Assembly: GCF_000337515.1 (NCBI RefSeq)
Contig: NZ_AOIQ01000017.1
Coordinates: 62,001 to 126,000 of the forward strand
Reading direction: 5' to 3'
Source of the DNA: Halovivax asiaticus JCM 14624
GTDB lineage: Archaea > Halobacteriota > Halobacteria > Halobacteriales > Natrialbaceae
Length of the DNA: 64,000 bases
The notes under the pieces: generated by a model
Told to the model about the DNA's origin: nothing
Databases searched by the model: none
The model's input: only the letters and a program-made list of their open reading frames with translations
Shown: piece after piece, positions 56,767-64,000 of the stretch
Layout of the letters: every line of letters starts with the position of its first letter
Numbering within the stretch: the first letter of the stretch is position 1
Translations under genes and position numbers: made by a program

Positions 56767-59493
56767 ATGAGCGACCAGGGATACGACCACGCGGCCGTCG
56801 AGGGGCGATGGCAGGACGCGTGGGACGATGCGGACGTGTATCGGACACCGGACGACGTCGACGATCCGACGTACGTCCTCGGAATGTACCCGTATCCCTC
56901 GGGCGAGCTCCACATGGGCCACGTGCGAAACTACACGATCACGGACGCCTACGCCCGCTACCGCCGGATGCGGGGCGACGACGTCCTCCACCCGATGGGG
57001 TGGGACGCCTTCGGTCTCCCGGCCGAGAACGCCGCGAAGGAGCGCGATACCAACCCGCAGGACTGGACGTTCGACTGCATCGATCGCATGCGCGACCAGA
57101 TGGGGTCGATCGGGCTGGGTATCGACTGGGATCGCGAAGTCACCACCTGCGTTCCCGAGTATTATCGATGGAACCAGTGGCTCTTCTCCCGGTTTCACGA
57201 CGAGGGCCTGGTCGACCGTCGGGATGCGGAGGTCAACTGGTGTCCTCACTGTGAGACCGTGCTGGCCGATGAGCAGGTCGAGGGCGAGGCCGAACTCTGC
57301 TGGCGGTGTGATACCCCGGTCGAGACGCGCGAACTGGAGCAGTGGTTCCTGCAGATCACCGAGTATGCCGACGAACTGTTGGAGGCGATCGACGACCTGG
57401 AGGGCTGGCCGAACTCGGTCCGCCAGATGCAGCGCAACTGGATCGGCCGACAGTACGGCACCGAGCTGGAGTTCGACATTTCCGACCGCGAGGCGCCACG
57501 CGCCTCGAACGAAGGCGGTGAGCGGAGCGAGCCGCGGGAGCACGGCTCCGTCGAGGCCTTCACGACCCGCGTCGACACGATCTACGGCGCGACGTTCTTC
57601 GCCCTGGCACCGGACCACCCGATCAGCGAGGACCTGGCCGAGACCGACGATGACGTCCGCCACTTCGTCGAACAGGAGGCCGACCCCGAGGGCGACGAGC
57701 CGAAAGGTGTCGCGACGGACCTGACCGCGACGAACCCCGCGACGGGCGAGGAGATCCCCGTCTTCGTCGCCGACTTCGTCCTCTCGGACGTCGGGACGGG
57801 CGCGCTGATGGGCGTCCCCGGCCACGACGACCGCGACCACGAATTCGCCGAAAAGATGGGCGTGGCTATCGAGCCCGTGATCGCGCCGGAGCCAGAAGGT
57901 CGCGACGGCGAGACGGTCGACGACGGATCTGTCCTCGACGCGCCCGACGTCTCGGAGGCAGCCTACACCGAGGACGGCGTCCTCGTCAACTCCGGCGAGT
58001 ACAGCGGGTTGGACAGCGAGGCGGCTCGTGATCGGCTGACCGATGATATCGAGAGCGCCGAGCACACCACCCAGTACCAGCTGCGCGACTGGGGCATCTC
58101 CCGGCAGCGCTACTGGGGGACGCCGATCCCCGTCGTTCACTGTGATGACTGCGGCGCGGTCACGGTGCCCGACGAGGACCTCCCGGTCGAACTGCCCGAG
58201 TTCGTCAACACGACGGGGAACCCGCTCGACGCGGCCGACGAGTGGAAGCAGACGAATTGTCCCGACTGTGGCGGCCCGGCGACGCGCGAGACGGACACGA
58301 TGGACACCTTCGTCGACTCCTCGTGGTACTTCCTGCGGTACGTCTCGCCGGATCTCGACGACGCCCCGTTCGACGTCGAACGAGCCAACGACTGGCTACC
58401 GGTCGACCAGTACGTCGGCGGCATCGAGCACGCCGTGATGCACCTGCTGTACTCGCGCTTTTTCACGAAGGTGCTCGCCGACCATGAGGGCCTCGAGTTC
58501 CGCGAGCCGTTCGAGGACCTGCTGGCCCACGGCATGGTCCAGCTCGAGGGCTCGAAGATGTCGAAGTCGAAAGGCAACGTCGTCTCACCCCAGCGCATCG
58601 TCTCCGAGTACGGCGCCGACACCGCCCGCCTCTTCATGATGCAGGCTGCCCAGCCCGACAAAGCCTTCGACTGGAGCGAGGAGGGCGTCCGCTCGACGTA
58701 CGCGTTCCTGACTCGGTTGCGGGAGACGGTCGAATCGTTCGTCGCCGAGCCGCCGACCGGCGACGCGGACGCTGTTGCCAGCTACGTCGACGGCGAGATC
58801 GATGCCGCGGTGGCCATCGCCGGCGAGGAGTACGAGGACCTGCAGTTCAACCGCGCGCTACGCGAGACGCAGGATCTCGTCCGGACGCTGCACCAGTACG
58901 CCGAGTACACGGACCCCGACCCGGAGACGTTCGAACGCGGCCTCTCGGCGGTGTTGCGCCTGCTGGCGCCAGTCTCGCCACACCTCGCCGAGGAGCTGTG
59001 GGACGAACTGGGCCGCGACGGCTTCGTCGTCGACGCCGACTGGCCGACCGCGACGGTCGACCGTGCGGGCGTCGAGCGCCGCCGCCGGCTGGTCGAGAAC
59101 ACCCGCGAGGACGTCCGCGACATCGTCGAGGTCGCCGGAATTGCCGACCCCGAGCGGATCGACGTCGTCGTCGCCCCCGACTGGAAGTACGACGCCCTCG
59201 AGATCGCCATCGAGAGCGACGCGCCCAACTTGATCGGCGAGTTGATGAGTGAGGACCACATCCGCGAGCAGGGTGACGCCGCCGCGAGCTACGGCCAGGA
59301 CTTACAGGCCGAGCGCGAGGCGCTGCAAGAGCCCCTCGCACCCGACGCCGAACGCGAGGCGCTCGAGTCGGCGGCGTGGCTGATCGAGCGCGAGTTCGAC
59401 GCCCCCGTGACGGTAATCGACGCCGCGGAGGCCGACGAGGGAACGGTGAAAAACGCCGAACCCGGTCGACCCGGCATCGACATCGTGGAGTGA
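56767..59493 (+). CDS. leuS: leucyl-tRNA synthetase LeuS
   Basis: A 908-residue class Ia synthetase. HIGH motif is PYPSGELHMGHVRNYT (HMGH at 49-52). The zinc-like CPHC...CWRCDTPV segment sits before the CP1 editing domain, and KMSKS is SKMSKSKGNV near residue 597. The editing domain has TRVDTIYGATFFALAPDHP and LMGVPGHDDRDHEFA. Residues 242-261 are a Ser/Glu/Arg-rich insert that breaks up the domain (see repeat entry). Length and order fit haloarchaeal LeuS. Confidence 0.97.
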   Translation: MSDQGYDHAAVEGRWQDAWDDADVYRTPDDVDDPTYVLGMYPYPSGELHMGHVRNYTITDAYARYRRMRGDDVLHPMGWDAFGLPAENAAKERDTNPQDWTFDCIDRMRDQMGSIGLGIDWDREVTTCVPEYYRWNQWLFSRFHDEGLVDRRDAEVNWCPHCETVLADEQVEGEAELCWRCDTPVETRELEQWFLQITEYADELLEAIDDLEGWPNSVRQMQRNWIGRQYGTELEFDISDREAPRASNEGGERSEPREHGSVEAFTTRVDTIYGATFFALAPDHPISEDLAETDDDVRHFVEQEADPEGDEPKGVATDLTATNPATGEEIPVFVADFVLSDVGTGALMGVPGHDDRDHEFAEKMGVAIEPVIAPEPEGRDGETVDDGSVLDAPDVSEAAYTEDGVLVNSGEYSGLDSEAARDRLTDDIESAEHTTQYQLRDWGISRQRYWGTPIPVVHCDDCGAVTVPDEDLPVELPEFVNTTGNPLDAADEWKQTNCPDCGGPATRETDTMDTFVDSSWYFLRYVSPDLDDAPFDVERANDWLPVDQYVGGIEHAVMHLLYSRFFTKVLADHEGLEFREPFEDLLAHGMVQLEGSKMSKSKGNVVSPQRIVSEYGADTARLFMMQAAQPDKAFDWSEEGVRSTYAFLTRLRETVESFVAEPPTGDADAVASYVDGEIDAAVAIAGEEYEDLQFNRALRETQDLVRTLHQYAEYTDPDPETFERGLSAVLRLLAPVSPHLAEELWDELGRDGFVVDADWPTATVDRAGVERRRRLVENTREDVRDIVEVAGIADPERIDVVVAPDWKYDALEIAIESDAPNLIGELMSEDHIREQGDAAASYGQDLQAEREALQEPLAPDAEREALESAAWLIEREFDAPVTVIDAAEADEGTVKNAEPGRPGIDIVE
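57490..57549 (+). repeat. palindrome-like insert within leuS
   Basis: A 60-bp in-frame block codes for residues 242-261 (EAPRASNEGGERSEPREHGS). The DNA has the GAACGAAGGCGGTGAGCGGA and GCGAGCCGCGGGAGC style of a repeated haloarchaeal sequence also found between genes. Such inserts tolerate translation in one frame and were probably acquired late in the lineage. Confidence 0.5.
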
Positions 59494-59617
59494 GCATCGA
59501 CTGCGGGACGCTGTGTCCGTCTCGTTCGAAGCAGGGGTGTCGACGGACGGTTCTCCCGAACGCAGTGTCGCCACCGGAGAAAACTATAGGTGGCTGCCAG
59601 GTAATCTTTGGCCAGTC

Positions 59618-60154
59618 ATGCACGTCAGGCAGTACGAGGACCGATCCGACGCCCGAGCGATCGCCCGAATCCAGGCGCGCGCCTGGACGGATGCGTACGC
59701 CGATCTCCTTCCCGCCGACGTGCTCGCCAGCCAGTCGCCCGATCCGGACGACGAGACGATCGCCGGGTGGCACCAGTTGCTCACGGCGAATCGACGGGGT
59801 GTCCTGCTCGCAGTCGACGAGACGGGCGACCGTCTCGGGTTCGCGGACGTCCGGTGGGGAGACAGCGAGACGAAGGCGTTCGTCGGCGAGAACGAGGCCG
59901 GCCTGAAGTCGATCTACGTCGATCCCGACAGTTGGGGACAGGGAGTGGGGACGGCGTTACTCGAACACGGCATCTCGCTCCTGCCCGCGTCCGTCGAGAC
60001 GCTCAGACTGGAGATGCTGGAGGGCAACGAGATCGGCCACGAGTTCTACCGGGCAAAGGGGTTCGAGGTCACCGGCGACGCGTCACACGAGATCGGCGAC
60101 GAGGCGTACCCGACCCTCGTCTACTCCCTCGAACTCGAAGCCAGCGAGGCGTGA
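59618..60154 (+). CDS. GNAT-family N-acetyltransferase
   Basis: A 178-residue acetyltransferase. Key blocks are MHVRQYEDRSDARAIARIQARAWTDAYADLLP, then GLKSIYVDPDSWGQGVGTALLEHGI (acetyl-CoA loop) and RLEMLEGNEIGHEFYRAKGFEVTG. ATG 59618 precedes this and lies in a longer open frame. Substrate unknown. Confidence 0.88.
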   Translation: MHVRQYEDRSDARAIARIQARAWTDAYADLLPADVLASQSPDPDDETIAGWHQLLTANRRGVLLAVDETGDRLGFADVRWGDSETKAFVGENEAGLKSIYVDPDSWGQGVGTALLEHGISLLPASVETLRLEMLEGNEIGHEFYRAKGFEVTGDASHEIGDEAYPTLVYSLELEASEA

Positions 60155-60207
60155 CGGTCACGAAGTGCGGAACCCGCCTTTTTGTCCGTCGTCGTCGGAG
60201 CACGGCC

Positions 60208-61056
60208 ATGAGCCGCGGTGATGCTGTACGCGAGACGGACCGGTTCCCGGCGAGTGCCGACGGAACCGTCGGGCGGCTCCCACACCCGTTCACGCTTACG
60301 TGGCGCGACGGTCTCTTCCTTCACTGGCCGGTCGATCCCGACATTCTGCGTCCCCACGTCCCCCATCCGCTCACCCTCGACACCTGGGAGGGTCGGGCCT
60401 GGGTGAGCGTCGTTCCGTTCGTCGCGTCGAACGCCGGACTCAGATATACGCCGCGATTCCTGCGGTACACGACGGCGGAGCTGAACGTCAGGACGTACGT
60501 CTCTTATCGCGGCGAGCCGGGGCTGTACTTTTTCGGCGTCGACGTCGACAGTGCCGCGATCGCGTCCGTGGTCGGTCGCCTCACCCGATTGCCGGTCCGG
60601 TGTGCCCGGATGCACGTCTCGCGAACGGAGGGAACGGCGCCACACGGCGGGAATTCGGTTTCGTTCGCGAGCACGCGCGACGGGACGACGGCTCCCGCAA
60701 CCCGGTCTGGCCCGGACGAGTCGGGTGATTCCGAGGCCAGGTTCGCCGTGACGTACGAACCCGACGACGCGATCACCTTCGCCGAACCCGGGACGCGCGC
60801 CGAGTGGTTGACCGATCGCCGGCGATTCTACGCACCCGGCGGCGCTCGGACGGCGGGTGCCACGCGGCACCCGAACGTCCTCGTCGGCGAGATCGCCCAC
60901 GCGCCCTGGCCGCTCCAGTCGGCAGCCGTCACACTCCACGAGAACACTCTCTTTGCCGCCCACGGCCTTCCAGCCCCGGAGGCGGAACCGATCGCCCAGT
61001 ACTGTCCCGAACTCCGGATGACGGCGTCGATTCCGCGTCGGGTCCGGGATTGGTGA
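60208..61056 (+). CDS. DUF2071 (YqjF-like) protein
   Basis: A 282-residue DUF2071 protein. Motifs are PFTLTWRDGLFLHWPVDPDILRPHVPHPLTLDTWEGRAWVSVVPFVASNAG, then ELNVRTYVSYRGEPGLYFFGVDVDS. An Arg/Ser/Asp-rich insert at about 155-175 is not part of the usual fold. It has an acetoacetate-decarboxylase-like beta fold. Function unknown. Confidence 0.88.
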   Translation: MSRGDAVRETDRFPASADGTVGRLPHPFTLTWRDGLFLHWPVDPDILRPHVPHPLTLDTWEGRAWVSVVPFVASNAGLRYTPRFLRYTTAELNVRTYVSYRGEPGLYFFGVDVDSAAIASVVGRLTRLPVRCARMHVSRTEGTAPHGGNSVSFASTRDGTTAPATRSGPDESGDSEARFAVTYEPDDAITFAEPGTRAEWLTDRRRFYAPGGARTAGATRHPNVLVGEIAHAPWPLQSAAVTLHENTLFAAHGLPAPEAEPIAQYCPELRMTASIPRRVRDW

Positions 61057-61138
61057 CCGTCTCGGTCGGTGGGTGCTGGGCGAGCAACGCTCTCCGGCGT
61101 CTAGATTTATTCACTCGGGGCCCGATAGCGAAGACGAC

Positions 61139-61618
61139 ATGGAGAAAGTCGACCTGCAGGAAGACGGCAGGGGGCCATCGATCTCTCCGGCCGACGTGTA
61201 CAACCGCCTCTCGAAACCGCTCGGCACCGAGGACCTGGCGATCAACTACGCCGAACTCGAACCGGGCGGACAGCTGGGGCTGGACTACCACCGCCACCGC
61301 GACCAGGAGGAACTCTTCGTCGTCACGAGCGGGACGGTGACGTTCGAGACCGAAGCCGGCGACGTCGCCGTCGGTGAGAACGAGGCGATCCGTTTCGCAC
61401 CCGACGAGTTCCAGCTCGCTCACAACGCAGACGACGAACGAGCGACGCTGCTCGCCCTCGGCGCGCCGCGAGGAAGTCGCGAGATTCAGTACCAGCGGAA
61501 CTGTCCCACGTGCGGGGAAGAAACACTGCAAGAACTCGAACTCAATCGCGAGACGGGCGTGTTCGAGGGAATTTGTACCGAGTGCGGTGAGGTCGCGATC
61601 GAAGTCGAACCCTCGTGA
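61139..61618 (+). CDS. cupin with C-terminal zinc ribbon
   Basis: A 159-residue protein. The cupin part has the metal-site pair in LDYHRHRDQEELFVVTSGTVTFETEAGDVAVGENEAIRF plus QLAHNADDERATLLALGAP. It ends with a ribbon CPTCGEETLQELELNRETGVFEGICTECGEVAIEV. Length fits haloarchaeal cupin-zinc-ribbon proteins. Possibly binds a metal and a small molecule; activity unknown. Confidence 0.85.
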   Translation: MEKVDLQEDGRGPSISPADVYNRLSKPLGTEDLAINYAELEPGGQLGLDYHRHRDQEELFVVTSGTVTFETEAGDVAVGENEAIRFAPDEFQLAHNADDERATLLALGAPRGSREIQYQRNCPTCGEETLQELELNRETGVFEGICTECGEVAIEVEPS

Positions 61619-61668
61619 GCGGACGGTAGGTCCGACGCGGCGGTGCGGCGCGTGTCGTACGGTGGAAC

Positions 61669-62661
61669 TCAGTTGTCGGCGCCGACGAGATCGAACGGAC
61701 TGCCGCCTTCGTGCTCGCTTGCCTCCTCGTAGACGACGTGGGCGGCGGCCACGTCCTGGATCGCGAGCCCGGTCGAGTCGAAGACCGTCACGCCCGTATC
61801 GCCGGTGCGACCCACCTCGTCGCCGACGACGATCTGGCCGATCTCGGCGTGAATGTCGTCGTCCGTGAGCGTGCCATCGTGGTACGGGACGTTGATCTCG
61901 CCCGAGTGGGTGCACTGCTCGTGGTCGTCGATGACGATCGTCGCGTCGAGGAGGAGATCGTCGGCGAGTTCGTGTTTGCCCTCGGCGTCGGCGCCCATCG
62001 CGTTGACATGGGTTTTCTCGCCGACGTCGTCGGGACCGACGATGGGGGTCTCGACGGGCGTCACCGTCGAGAGGACGTCACAGTGGCTGGCCTCCGAGAT
62101 CGATCCGCCGCGGATGTCGAACTCGTCCGCGAAGGTATCGACGAAGCGCTCGACGCGTGCGTCGTCGAGGTCGCTGACGACGACCTCCTCGATGGGGCGG
62201 ATCTCGCTGATCGCCTCGAGTTGCGTGTAGGCCTGGACGCCGGCGCCGACGATGCCCATCGAGGTGGCGTCCTCGACGGCGAGGTGGTCGGTCGCGACGG
62301 CTGCTGCTGCACCGGTGCGCTTCATGGTCAGTTCGGTGCCGTCCATGATGGCGAGCGGGTAGGCCGTCTCCGGGTCGGAGTAGATCATCGTCCCCATGAC
62401 CGTCGGGAGTCCGTGGTCGTCGGGATTGTCCGGGTGGACGTTGACCCACTTCAGTCCGGCGGCGTCCCAGTCGTCCGTCGAGAGATACGCCGGCATCGAC
62501 CGGAAGTCGCCGTTGTACTGGGGCAGGTCGACGTAGGACTTCGCCGGCATCAGCGCATCACCGCGTTCGTAGGCGGCGAAGGCAGCTTCCAGCGCGTCGA
62601 TGACGGCCGGCATGCGCGCGTACTCGTCGACGTCTTCGTTCGAACAGAGCAACGTGTTCAT
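61669..62661 (-). CDS. ornithine cyclodeaminase/alanine dehydrogenase family enzyme
   Basis: A 330-residue NAD-dependent enzyme of the OCD/mu-crystallin family. It has the Rossmann entry SMGIVGAGVQAYTQLEAISEIRPIEEVVVSDLD, KRTGAAAAVATDHLA near the substrate-binding Lys/Arg, and VTPVETPIVGPDDVGEKTHVNAMGADAEGKHEL. The archaeal family includes alanine dehydrogenase. Exact substrate cannot be told. Confidence 0.9.
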   Translation of the reverse strand: MNTLLCSNEDVDEYARMPAVIDALEAAFAAYERGDALMPAKSYVDLPQYNGDFRSMPAYLSTDDWDAAGLKWVNVHPDNPDDHGLPTVMGTMIYSDPETAYPLAIMDGTELTMKRTGAAAAVATDHLAVEDATSMGIVGAGVQAYTQLEAISEIRPIEEVVVSDLDDARVERFVDTFADEFDIRGGSISEASHCDVLSTVTPVETPIVGPDDVGEKTHVNAMGADAEGKHELADDLLLDATIVIDDHEQCTHSGEINVPYHDGTLTDDDIHAEIGQIVVGDEVGRTGDTGVTVFDSTGLAIQDVAAAHVVYEEASEHEGGSPFDLVGADN

Positions 62662-62763
62662 GGCGGCAACTCTTGCGGGCGGACACTTAGTACGTACCGA
62701 ATTCCTTCTTCAGGCGAGCGAAGCGGTTTTCTGAATCGGGTGGATCGTCCGTAGCCGTCCGGA

Positions 62764-63762
62764 TCACCCTTGCAGCTGCGAGAGCGGCGCGAACTGCGTC
62801 CAGTCGACGATCGCGTCGGGATCGTGGTACCGCTGCTCGGTCGGGTGTGTCTCGTACAGTTCGGTACACCAGGCGATCCCGGGACCGCGCACGCGGCAAC
62901 CGCTTGGCGGCGCGAGTCCCATGCCGACGTAGCAGTCCCGGAGCTGGCATCGGAGGTGATCGAGCAGGCGCCGTTGCAACCCTGCCGGCGTCCGAACCGG
63001 TCGATCGGGACGCGGGAGCTGGATCCGTGCACCGCGGATCCAGTCAGTATCGTCGACGACGCCGGTGTCCGGTCCAGGTGTCACTTCACCTCCCTCCCAG
63101 TGCACGTGCGGTGTTCCGGTGTCGACGATCGACCACCCGGGAGCGGTTGTCTTGTCGCGGGTGGTCTCTTCCTGATGGTTCGACCCCAGTATCGTGGCGA
63201 GCCGACGCGGGAGCAGATCGCTTCGTCTGTCGGGGTAGCGATCGAGTAGCTGGCGAAGTGCGCCGATCGCTTCGAGTTCGATCGTCGCGTCGACGAGGGT
63301 CGGCAGTCGCCCTCGTGTTCCGTCGAGCAGGAGGTCCTGTTCGATGTGCGTCCACTCGGCGTCGGGGTCCGCTGTCGGCGGTTCGACGACGTGGTCGGCC
63401 GGCTCCTCGAACTGGTTCGTGACCATCTCGAACAGCCGCTCGACCGTCTCCGGCGTGAGTGCGGCGAGAACGAGCGCGGTCGCAGTCAGCCGTTCCGGAT
63501 AGGTGATCTGGTCGGCGCCGTACGCGTCGACCGCGGCGATCCCGTGCGTGCGAAAACAATAATATTTCGCGAATCTCACGCTTCGACGAGCGCGAATGGC
63601 TTGTTCGCCCGACAGCGTGGCCGCATTCCACTCTTCGTCGCCACAGTAGTGACTGTCCAGTGTCCCGGTTCGGTCGAGGGTTATCCGATGGTGTTCGTCG
63701 GCGTTGTCCAGTACGCTGACGATCAGTTGGTTTTCCGTTTCGGATTCGATCGTTGCCTTCAT
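62764..63762 (-). CDS. conserved haloarchaeal protein of unknown function
   Basis: A 332-residue acidic protein with no motif I recognise. It begins MKATIESETENQLIVSVLDNADEHHRITLDRTGTLDSHYCGDEEWNAA and ends with a Cys-containing CQLRDCYVGMGLAPPSGCRVRGPGIAWCTELYETHPTEQRYHDPDAIVDW. Several helix-rich segments lie between. ATG 63762 is preferred over one ten codons upstream, which would start MLPGGG. The gene has an AT-rich promoter stretch beyond it. Confidence 0.72.
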   Translation of the reverse strand: MKATIESETENQLIVSVLDNADEHHRITLDRTGTLDSHYCGDEEWNAATLSGEQAIRARRSVRFAKYYCFRTHGIAAVDAYGADQITYPERLTATALVLAALTPETVERLFEMVTNQFEEPADHVVEPPTADPDAEWTHIEQDLLLDGTRGRLPTLVDATIELEAIGALRQLLDRYPDRRSDLLPRRLATILGSNHQEETTRDKTTAPGWSIVDTGTPHVHWEGGEVTPGPDTGVVDDTDWIRGARIQLPRPDRPVRTPAGLQRRLLDHLRCQLRDCYVGMGLAPPSGCRVRGPGIAWCTELYETHPTEQRYHDPDAIVDWTQFAPLSQLQG

Positions 63763-64000
63763 CGCTCGTCCGTTTCCACCGCCTGGTAGCATGTTTCAAA
63801 AGACCTTTCCATAATTGATTTGTGTCTGTTGTCGATGTATACGATTTTATGTATGATAACTATGCCGATGTCGGGAGTGAGACGGATGGCCTGTGCACGT
63901 TACTGTTGTTCTTGCCGGTTGAGAGCCGCGTGACGGCGGCTTTCGACGTTGCCCCGGCACACGTTGGCCGACGATCGGGATTCACGATCAGGTTAGGAAC
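63763..64000. other. AT-rich promoter tract and window end
   Basis: The stretch to the window end includes CATAATTGATTTG and ATACGATTTTATGTATGATAACTATG (about 63810-63865), an AT-rich block suited to the minus-strand gene that starts at 63762. No gene is seen in the last 235 bases. Confidence 0.5.

Overview
The window is chromosomal DNA from a haloarchaeon (class Halobacteria). It is GC-rich and its proteins are strongly acidic. Many genes start with GTG or have almost no 5' leader. Typical archaeal or haloarchaeal families are present: RadA, Sec61 beta, MC1 chromosomal protein, eIF1/SUI1, F420-linked enzymes (CofE, Mer), archaeal-type PheS/PheT, FlaG, and small CxxC zinc-ribbon proteins. No rRNA operon, prophage or insertion sequence is visible. 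The genus cannot be fixed from the sequence alone.

Layout. 1-5.7 kb: the 3' end of radA, a short hypothetical, a 2-phosphosulfolactate phosphatase-like gene (comB), and an energy-coupling-factor (ECF) uptake operon running S, A, T on the minus strand. A 46-bp (TC)n microsatellite lies between ecfT and comB. 6-12 kb: a xylose-isomerase-like TIM barrel, then the SUF pair sufU and sufS. The pair is separated by 3.4 kb holding a secreted metzincin-like protease with eight calcium-type repeats, a lipoprotein, an apparent CRISPR relic, two promoter-linked structured RNA candidates and a small zinc-ribbon gene. 12-15.3 kb: a membrane/zinc protein, Sec61 beta, pdxT, a DUF151 nuclease-like gene and hisE.

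15.3-26 kb looks like a cell-surface glycoconjugate region: a nucleotide-sugar epimerase, an arylsulfotransferase-like beta-propeller, a DedA/VTT protein, two DUF457 membrane hydrolases, a UPF0104 flippase-like protein, two alkaline-phosphatase-superfamily hydrolases and two GT4 glycosyltransferases. 26-39.4 kb: SHOCT and DUF5518 membrane proteins, two GTPases (Nog1-like and EngB), a CBS-less IMP dehydrogenase homologue, a solitary FlaG, a DUF389 protein with a palindrome over its promoter, DoxX, a HAD phosphatase, a DMT exporter, a Nudix-eIF2B fusion, an orphan VapB-type antitoxin and a cofE-mer operon.

39.4-48.9 kb: small zinc-ribbon and cold-shock genes, a MoxR-DUF58-transglutaminase operon, eIF1, a rhodanese, a Nudix hydrolase, an AbrB-PIN toxin-antitoxin pair, DUF5809, DUF5810 and RimI. 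49.2-63.8 kb: pheS-pheT, an ATP-grasp ligase, a small AbrB-like protein, MC1, pheA, Hsp20, leuS, a GNAT acetyltransferase, DUF2071, a cupin with a zinc ribbon, an ornithine-cyclodeaminase-family enzyme and an unknown haloarchaeal protein.

Most of the window is ordinary core genome. The stretches most worth following up are the sufU-sufS gap (7.35-10.75 kb) and the ECF/comB locus with its microsatellite and start-codon hairpin. The rest of the follow-up list is the palindromes laid over promoters and the cell-surface region.
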